64,000 nt of DNA from Bradyrhizobium diazoefficiens USDA 110 (GTDB taxonomy: Bacteria; Pseudomonadota; Alphaproteobacteria; Rhizobiales; Xanthobacteraceae): positions 6,868,001-6,932,000 of the forward strand of contig NC_004463.1 in NCBI RefSeq assembly GCF_000011365.1, read 5' to 3'. Shown one piece after another: positions 58,908-64,000 of this stretch. The notes under the pieces are model-generated. The model was not told the DNA's origin and searched no databases. It worked only from the letters and a program-made list of their open reading frames with translations. How positions within the stretch are numbered: the first letter of the stretch is position 1; every line of letters starts with the position of its first letter. The translations under genes and the position numbers were made by a program.

Positions 58908-61472
58908 TTAGTGTTGCGGTCGGGCCAGCAACGAGTCGTGCCCCCACCCGATCGCCTGCGACAGCGCCGACACGATCTGACCGGGATCCACCTGGCCGGT
59001 GTGAGCGGCCAGATACTGGTTCAGCAACGCAAAGCTCTGGCTTGCGAGGGACGCCATCGTCGTACCGGTCGCAGTCGGATGATCCGCCACACTGATCGGC
59101 TGCGCAGCGGTCGTTGCCAGGGCGCTGGTGCCCGGGTCCACATGCTGCTGGAGCAGCGCAAAGCCCTGGCTTGCCAAGGACCCCGCGTTTGCAGCAGTCG
59201 TCTGCTGATGATCCGGAAGATCGCCCGCCTGCGGCGCCGTCGGGGTCACGGCCGTTGCGGTGGAAGCAGGCTGATGATCCGTCGCGGTGTGGTGGTGGTG
59301 CGACGACGTTGTGGTCGTGACGGCCGCAGGTCGGGGATCCACCACGGTGATGGTCTGCGGCGAGGCCGTCGCAACGGCACCGGTGGTCGGATCCTTCGCG
59401 CTTGCGGTCAGCGTGAGCGTTGCGGTCGGATGCCCCCCGCCCCTGTAGGTCGAGGTCAGCGTCAATCCGCTGTCGACCTGCGCTGCCGTCAACGTGATGT
59501 TATTGCCCCGGAACGTCTGACCATCGAGCTTGTCGGTGATCGTCTCGTACCTGGGTAACCCTGTAATGTTCACGGTCACGACATCGTTGGAGTCGGTCGT
59601 TGTCACCTTGGTACCAAGGTCGACGGTGCCGCCTCTCCCGGCCACCCAGAGCGAGTTATCCGCGATGGTCAGGACCGGCTTGGTCGCCGACGAGGTCGGC
59701 GGCGTCGTTGGCGACGTTGGCGTCGATGACGTCGGGTCGATCTGCAGACCGGAGAACGTCTTCACCGCGCCAGCAAGATTCGCAGCGACACCGCTCGCGT
59801 CCTTGATGGTCGCACCGCTCGGCAGGTTCACGCCGGTGATGGCGAGCGCCGAGGTGCTGGTGTTGGTCGACGCGACCGTCGTTTTGAAGGTGAGCGTACC
59901 CGTGCCCGAACCACCGACATAGGTGGCCGTGCCGCCGTCATTGAGCGACACCGTGGGTGTGCCCGTCACCGTCACGGCCTCGTTGAAGCCGAGCGCCAGC
60001 GTGATCGTGTCTCCCACGTGCTCGGTGCCCGTTCCGGGCGAGGCCGTGGCCTGCGTCACCGCCGGCGTTACGGCCGGCGTGGTCGGGGGATCGATCGCGA
60101 GACCGGTGAACGTCTTCGCCGCGCCTGCGAGGTTCGCCGCAACGCCGGATGCATCCTTGATGCTCGCGCCGCTCGGGAGATTGACCCCGGTGATGGCGAG
60201 CGCCGGCGTGGTCGTGTCGGTCGACGCGACGGTCGTCTTGAAGGTGAGCGTACCCGTACCCGAGCCACCGACATAGGTGGCCGTGCCGCCGTCATTGAGC
60301 GATAGCGTGGGCGTACCCGTCACCGTCACGGCCTCATTGAAGCCGAGCGACAGCGTGACCGTGTCCCCGACGAGTGCGGTACCGGTTCCCGGAGAGGCCG
60401 TGGCCTGCGTCACCGCCGGCAAGATCGGATCGATCTGGAGACCGGAGAACGTCTTCACCGCGCCCGACAGGTTCGCCGCAACACCGGATGCGTCCTTGAT
60501 GCCCGCACCGCTCGGAAGATTGACGCCGGTGATGGCGAGCGCCGAGGTGTTCGTGTCGGTCGACGCAACGGTCGTCTTGAAGGTGAGCGTGCTGGTACCC
60601 GAACCACCTGCATAGGTAGCGGTATTGCCGTCGTTGAGCGACAGCGTCGGCGTGCCCGTCACGGTCACGGCCTCGTTGAAGGCAAGCGACAGGGTGATGG
60701 TATCGCCGGCATGCTCGATGCCCGTTCCCGGAGACGCCGTGGCCTGCGTCACCGCCGGTGTCACCGTGGGCGTCGTCGGTGCAGTTGGGGGTGGGAGGGA
60801 TCCTGTTGTTATCTCCAAGTTTCGGAAATCGGCGGCCAAAACTTCGGGTGAGGTATGCCGATAGAGGCCTTCTTCCCAATAGGTGCGAGAACCATAGCCC
60901 AAGGGGCCATTGTAGTTCACAACCTGATTCCCATTGATGTAGACGTCCAAAAACCCGCTGCTGTTGTTGGCTACGCTGGTCTGTATCTGGATATTGTAAT
61001 ACTGGCCGCGCACAATTGGATTGGGATCAGTCCACAGCGTCTTGGTGGTGATGCCAGTCGCGGGGTCCCCGTATCGTGCGACAACTGCCAGATGTTCGCC
61101 CTGCATTTCGATCGCGAACGGAGGCGAGGTGTGCACGCCTGACCCAAGATCTCCGTCGTTACTGTGCATTTCCGCAGTCACGAGCCACTGCGCGGTGTTC
61201 GTGGCGCCGGGCTCCACCATGAACTGATAGGAAATGTTGGTGGGCATGCCGGCCGCAATCAGATTGTCCATCTGAACTTCGGAGCGATCGATAGTCGAGC
61301 CATCGAACCAGGCCGGATCACCCTGGTGAATTTCGAAGCGCAGGGTCTGGCTGTCGGGCTCGGTCAGGCTGTAGCTCCTGCCCGCCGTCTGGACGTTGTA
61401 GGGGCTGCCGTCGATATACAAATTGCTCTGCGGCGCAGATGTAAACGACGTGATTGTACCGGTAACTGCCAT
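58908..61472 (-). CDS. Probable type I secreted protein with lyase-like head and three tandem Ig-like repeats
   Basis: 854 residues. Residues ~1-222 resemble a polysaccharide-lyase (heparin-lyase-like) jelly-roll: LTEPDSQTLRFEIHQGDP, DRSEVQ and WVxGxY-like VRGQYYNIQIQ stretches. Three 108-residue repeats follow (241-348, 354-461, 472-579), then another Ig-like unit (~598-710), a His/Thr-rich linker and a C-terminal region with two SLASQxFALL units. There is no N-terminal signal peptide and no RTX nonapeptide repeats. Position immediately upstream of the exporter makes it the likely T1SS cargo, probably a surface or matrix protein. Confidence 0.8.
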   Translation of the reverse strand: MAVTGTITSFTSAPQSNLYIDGSPYNVQTAGRSYSLTEPDSQTLRFEIHQGDPAWFDGSTIDRSEVQMDNLIAAGMPTNISYQFMVEPGATNTAQWLVTAEMHSNDGDLGSGVHTSPPFAIEMQGEHLAVVARYGDPATGITTKTLWTDPNPIVRGQYYNIQIQTSVANNSSGFLDVYINGNQVVNYNGPLGYGSRTYWEEGLYRHTSPEVLAADFRNLEITTGSLPPPTAPTTPTVTPAVTQATASPGTGIEHAGDTITLSLAFNEAVTVTGTPTLSLNDGNTATYAGGSGTSTLTFKTTVASTDTNTSALAITGVNLPSGAGIKDASGVAANLSGAVKTFSGLQIDPILPAVTQATASPGTGTALVGDTVTLSLGFNEAVTVTGTPTLSLNDGGTATYVGGSGTGTLTFKTTVASTDTTTPALAITGVNLPSGASIKDASGVAANLAGAAKTFTGLAIDPPTTPAVTPAVTQATASPGTGTEHVGDTITLALGFNEAVTVTGTPTVSLNDGGTATYVGGSGTGTLTFKTTVASTNTSTSALAITGVNLPSGATIKDASGVAANLAGAVKTFSGLQIDPTSSTPTSPTTPPTSSATKPVLTIADNSLWVAGRGGTVDLGTKVTTTDSNDVVTVNITGLPRYETITDKLDGQTFRGNNITLTAAQVDSGLTLTSTYRGGGHPTATLTLTASAKDPTTGAVATASPQTITVVDPRPAAVTTTTSSHHHHTATDHQPASTATAVTPTAPQAGDLPDHQQTTAANAGSLASQGFALLQQHVDPGTSALATTAAQPISVADHPTATGTTMASLASQSFALLNQYLAAHTGQVDPGQIVSALSQAIGWGHDSLLARPQH
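59736..60752 (-). repeat. Three tandem 324-base direct repeats encoding 108-residue units
   Basis: Units at 60429-60752, 60090-60413 and 59736-60059, with short variable linkers between them. Each encodes VTQATASPGTG at its start and ends with an LQID or LAID segment. Identity is very high at DNA level by eye, which indicates recent duplication or gene conversion and a site for repeat-number change. Confidence 0.85.
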
Positions 61473-62166
61473 TCCATTATCCTTTTACCGTTGAAGACAG
61501 GGAATTCCATCGCCGCGCATCACGAGGCGCGCGACGTACCGCATGCTCGGAGTGCGTGACACTGCGAGCCGATTCCAAAGCAGCGGGATTGATAGCGCCC
61601 CCCCAACTGCTGGGGTCGCTGGTTAGTTAGGAAGTATGGCGAAAAAAGCCTCAAAATGTGATTTATACCAATGTATGGAGCCTCCTGGTTCCCTGTTCGA
61701 CGATGACGAATGGTGGGAGAACTCGAACGGCGCGGTCGTCATCCTCGCGAGTGCCGGAGTGTCGGGGCCTTCCGCGCATCCCAATGGTCTAACGCCCAGG
61801 ACGGGCCTCGCAATTCGCGATCGTCGTCTAACTCTTGCTTGCGCATGGGCTGTTTCGGAAGCCCATTACAGTTTCTCGATCATGCCTCAGCATGCGGCGG
61901 CGCCTCGATGAAACCGGCACGGCTCCCAGTTTCAACTGAGCGCGGGCGTCCCTTCGGCAACGACCGCCTCGATCGGTGAGGGGCGCCGATCCTACGCACT
62001 ATACGGGGGTGATCGAGCCAGGCGCTCATAGTGCGCCTGAGCAGACGATTGCGATCGACAAATTGGTGCGACGTCTGAGCTACTCCCAAGTGGGTAGCCA
62101 CTTAGCCCTTGCTAGCAATCCCTTTGCTTATGTCCGCCTGGGCACCCCCAAGGCTATCCTAGAAGA
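61473..62166. other. Gap between the secretion locus and the polysaccharide locus
   Basis: 694 bases, the promoter side of both flanking genes. Small stems are visible: CCCCAACTGCTGGGG near 61603, GGCGCTCATAGTGCGCC near 62016 and AAGTGGGTAGCCACTT near 62089. A short frame from 61636 was not accepted as a gene. Base composition is lower in GC than the flanking genes. Confidence 0.5.
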
Positions 62167-63429
62167 ATGAAAATTGCAGTGTTCGGACTTGGTTACGTCG
62201 GTATGACGACCGCCGCCTGCCTGGCGAGGAGCGGTCACGAAGTCATCGGCGTCGACGTCAGCGATGAAAAAGTCGCAATCGTCAATGCGGGCAACTCGCC
62301 GATCACCGAGCCCGGTCTTGACGAGCTTGTCGCGCGAGCCGTCAGGAAGGGCCTGCTGAGCGCGACGCAGAACGCGCGCGGACATCTCGACAATTGCGCG
62401 TTGGCCATCGTTTGTGTGGGTACGCCCAGTGCACCGGACGGATCACACAACATGAGCTTCATAGTCGAGGTTTCCCACCAGATCGCGGAACTGGTGCGCC
62501 CAGCTCGATCGACAAAGCTGACCGTCGTATTCCGCTCCACGGTGCGGCCCGGCACGATCGAGGAACTGGTGCTTCCGATCTTCGAGAACGCACTTAAAGG
62601 TCGCATGGATCGAGTCGAGCTTGTCTACAATCCCGAATTCCTGCGCGAGTCAGTCGCGATCGAAGACTTCTTCAATCCGCCGAAGATCGTGATCGGGACG
62701 AAGGATGGAGAACGATGCGCGGTGCTTGATGAGTTGAACGCAACCATCAATGCGCCAACTTTCTACACGACCTATCGTGCGGCGGAGATAACAAAATTCG
62801 TCGACAACACATTCCATGCGGTAAAGGTTGCCTTTGCCAACGAAGTGGGCCGGGTTTGCGAGAAACTGGGCATCAGCGCGACGACCGTCCATCAGATATT
62901 CGTCTCTGATACCAAGCTCAACATCTCGCCCTATTATCTGAGACCAGGCGGCGCATTCGGTGGCTCATGCCTACCGAAAGACGTCCGTGCGCTGCAATAT
63001 ATCGCAAGCGATGTCGGGGCGCATACTTACCTCGTGGATTCGCTTCTGAGGTCGAATGATGCGCATAAGAATTTCCTGTTTGAGAGCTGCCTGAAAGCCC
63101 TTCCCACAGGCGGACACGTGCTCATGCTGGGGCTCTCTTTCAAGGAAGACAGCGACGATCTTCGCGAAAGCCCCAACATCGATTTAGCTCGTAAATTCCT
63201 TCAGTCGCATATCGACCTATCGATCTACGACCCCCAAGTCGAGCCCTCCAAATTGCTGGGACAGAATCTTGGCTATGCGTTCTCTAGTCTGCCCGCATTG
63301 CGCAAGCTTCTAGTCTCAAGATCGATCGCCGAGTCGGGGTCATTCGACCTCGTCGTCGACACCAGAGGTTGGGCGAAAACAATGGCGTTACGTACTCGGC
63401 GGGTCATCAATGTCAACACGCTTTCGTAA
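62167..63429 (+). CDS. UDP-glucose/GDP-mannose 6-dehydrogenase family protein
   Basis: 420 residues. The NAD site KIAVFGLGYVGMTTAACLA starts at residue 2, catalytic Cys lies in GGAFGGSCLPKDVRAL (~258-273), and FRSTVRPGTIEE and YNPEFLRE are present. The set is complete for the family; FGGSCLPKDVRAL resembles GDP-mannose dehydrogenases (AlgD) a little more than UDP-glucose ones. It makes a uronic acid nucleotide for exopolysaccharide. Its last 20 bases overlap the start of the glycosyltransferase gene. Confidence 0.88.
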   Translation: MKIAVFGLGYVGMTTAACLARSGHEVIGVDVSDEKVAIVNAGNSPITEPGLDELVARAVRKGLLSATQNARGHLDNCALAIVCVGTPSAPDGSHNMSFIVEVSHQIAELVRPARSTKLTVVFRSTVRPGTIEELVLPIFENALKGRMDRVELVYNPEFLRESVAIEDFFNPPKIVIGTKDGERCAVLDELNATINAPTFYTTYRAAEITKFVDNTFHAVKVAFANEVGRVCEKLGISATTVHQIFVSDTKLNISPYYLRPGGAFGGSCLPKDVRALQYIASDVGAHTYLVDSLLRSNDAHKNFLFESCLKALPTGGHVLMLGLSFKEDSDDLRESPNIDLARKFLQSHIDLSIYDPQVEPSKLLGQNLGYAFSSLPALRKLLVSRSIAESGSFDLVVDTRGWAKTMALRTRRVINVNTLS

Positions 63430-64000
63430 CGACCGCAGCGCAAGCCATCCTGCTCAAGCGGGTCCAGCAAAGCCACCCGGGTCGGCTAGCATCGAGAGCG
63501 AATTCCGCGAACTCATCGGCCTGGATGCCAACTCGTCGCGTTTCACAGACAGCGTGACGGGGGTCCCACCTCTCACCAGTGGTGCAGTTCGCCGCCGCGT
63601 GCTCATCATCGTCGAAAATCTGCCGGTGCCCTTCGATCGTCGGGTGTGGTCGGAAGCCACCACATTGGCCCGGCACGGCTATGATGTCTCAATAATTTGT
63701 CCCAAGGGGCCGCAGGCGACCGCCTCATTTGAAGTGATCGAGGGAATTGCCGTCTATCGCCATTGGCTGCCCAGAGAGGGACGCGGCGCGGTCGGCTATC
63801 TCGCCGAGTACAGCGCGGCCTTATTCTGGGAGTTTGGCCTGAGCTTGAAGATACTGGCGACGCGCGGCTTTGACGTGATCCACGCCTGCAACCCGCCCGA
63901 TCTTATTTTCCTCGTTGGTGGGGTTCACAAATTTCTATTTGGGAAGTCCTTCATTTTCGATCACCACGATATCAACCCCGAGCTCTACGAAGCAAAATTC
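63410..64000 (+). CDS. Glycosyltransferase, N-terminal part (3' cut by window)
   Basis: The frame opens at ATG 63410 inside the dehydrogenase gene and stays open to the window end (197 codons). After a ~60-residue polar leader comes the GT-B donor-side opening VLIIVENLPVPFDRRVWSE, then LARHGYDVSIICPKG, VIEGIAVYRHWLP and ATRGFDVIHACNPPDL, the pattern of GT4-type glycosyltransferases. No ribosome site of note; the overlap suggests translational coupling to the dehydrogenase. Probably an exopolysaccharide assembly enzyme. The acceptor and C-terminal half lie outside the window. Confidence 0.85.
   Translation, partial: MSTRFRNDRSASHPAQAGPAKPPGSASIESEFRELIGLDANSSRFTDSVTGVPPLTSGAVRRRVLIIVENLPVPFDRRVWSEATTLARHGYDVSIICPKGPQATASFEVIEGIAVYRHWLPREGRGAVGYLAEYSAALFWEFGLSLKILATRGFDVIHACNPPDLIFLVGGVHKFLFGKSFIFDHHDINPELYEAKF

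Noticed and set aside
61636..61911. Short frame (91 residues) with a purine-rich stretch before ATG
   Set aside because: The first 30 residues look plausible but the rest has frame-shadow character with no homology; spacing of the ribosome site is too short. Kept as non-coding.

Overview
The window is high-GC DNA with dense, often overlapping genes, and it looks like a chromosomal accessory region of an alphaproteobacterium close to Bradyrhizobium. This is inferred from the gene families (amino acid:carrier-protein ligase, Bug-type and SrpA-type proteins, HWE-type kinase, duplicated winged-helix/NTPase regulators) and from intergenic palindromic repeats of the kind scattered through Bradyrhizobium genomes. 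No rRNA, tRNA, CRISPR array, transposase or phage gene was seen. Both window edges cut genes.

Layout. 1-6.0 kb: the end of hutF, hutC, then a tightly packed ABC importer (binding protein, permease, ATPase) with an M20-type amidohydrolase and a phosphoribosyltransferase. 6.1-11.5 kb: catalase-like peroxidase and an AraC regulator, a 1.4-kb gene-free stretch with two palindromic repeats and a long structured element, an MFS carrier and a Bug-type binding protein. 11.8-14.7 kb: a 946-aa winged-helix/NTPase/TPR-like regulator. 14.7-19.1 kb: a TetR-controlled HlyD/DHA2 efflux pair with an aldo/keto reductase. 19.3-33.3 kb: an island of oxidant, electrophile and aldehyde protection genes (MsrA, cupin, OsmC, enoyl-CoA hydratase-like, epoxide hydrolase, VOC proteins, DJ-1/PfpI, GlcG-VOC fusion, alpha/beta hydrolase, AraC, a soluble HWE-type kinase) surrounding a second 947-aa copy of the winged-helix/NTPase regulator. 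Five promoters in this island carry the same phased TAAC direct repeats in the same orientation to the gene, which suggests one regulon. 33.5-40.1 kb: a GntR-linked catabolic set (molybdopterin oxidoreductase, Ldh-type dehydrogenase, hydrolase, extradiol-type VOC dioxygenase).

40.2-51.5 kb is the most unusual part: a two-armed gene cluster. The left arm reads acyl-CoA dehydrogenase-like flavoprotein, amino acid:carrier-protein ligase, MetY-like enzyme, MetA-like acyltransferase, GNAT-like protein and class IV aminotransferase. The right arm reads carrier protein, acyl-CoA synthetase, second carrier protein, second adenylating enzyme and ketoreductase. It looks like a pathway that builds or modifies an amino acid on a carrier protein, probably for a small-molecule product not evident from sequence.

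52.4-61.5 kb: two LuxR-type response regulators (one with a degenerate receiver) and a type I secretion locus: adaptor, ABC exporter with two C39-like domains, and a substrate with a lyase-like head and three near-identical 108-residue repeats. 62.2-64.0 kb: a nucleotide-sugar dehydrogenase and the start of a glycosyltransferase, probably the edge of an exopolysaccharide locus.
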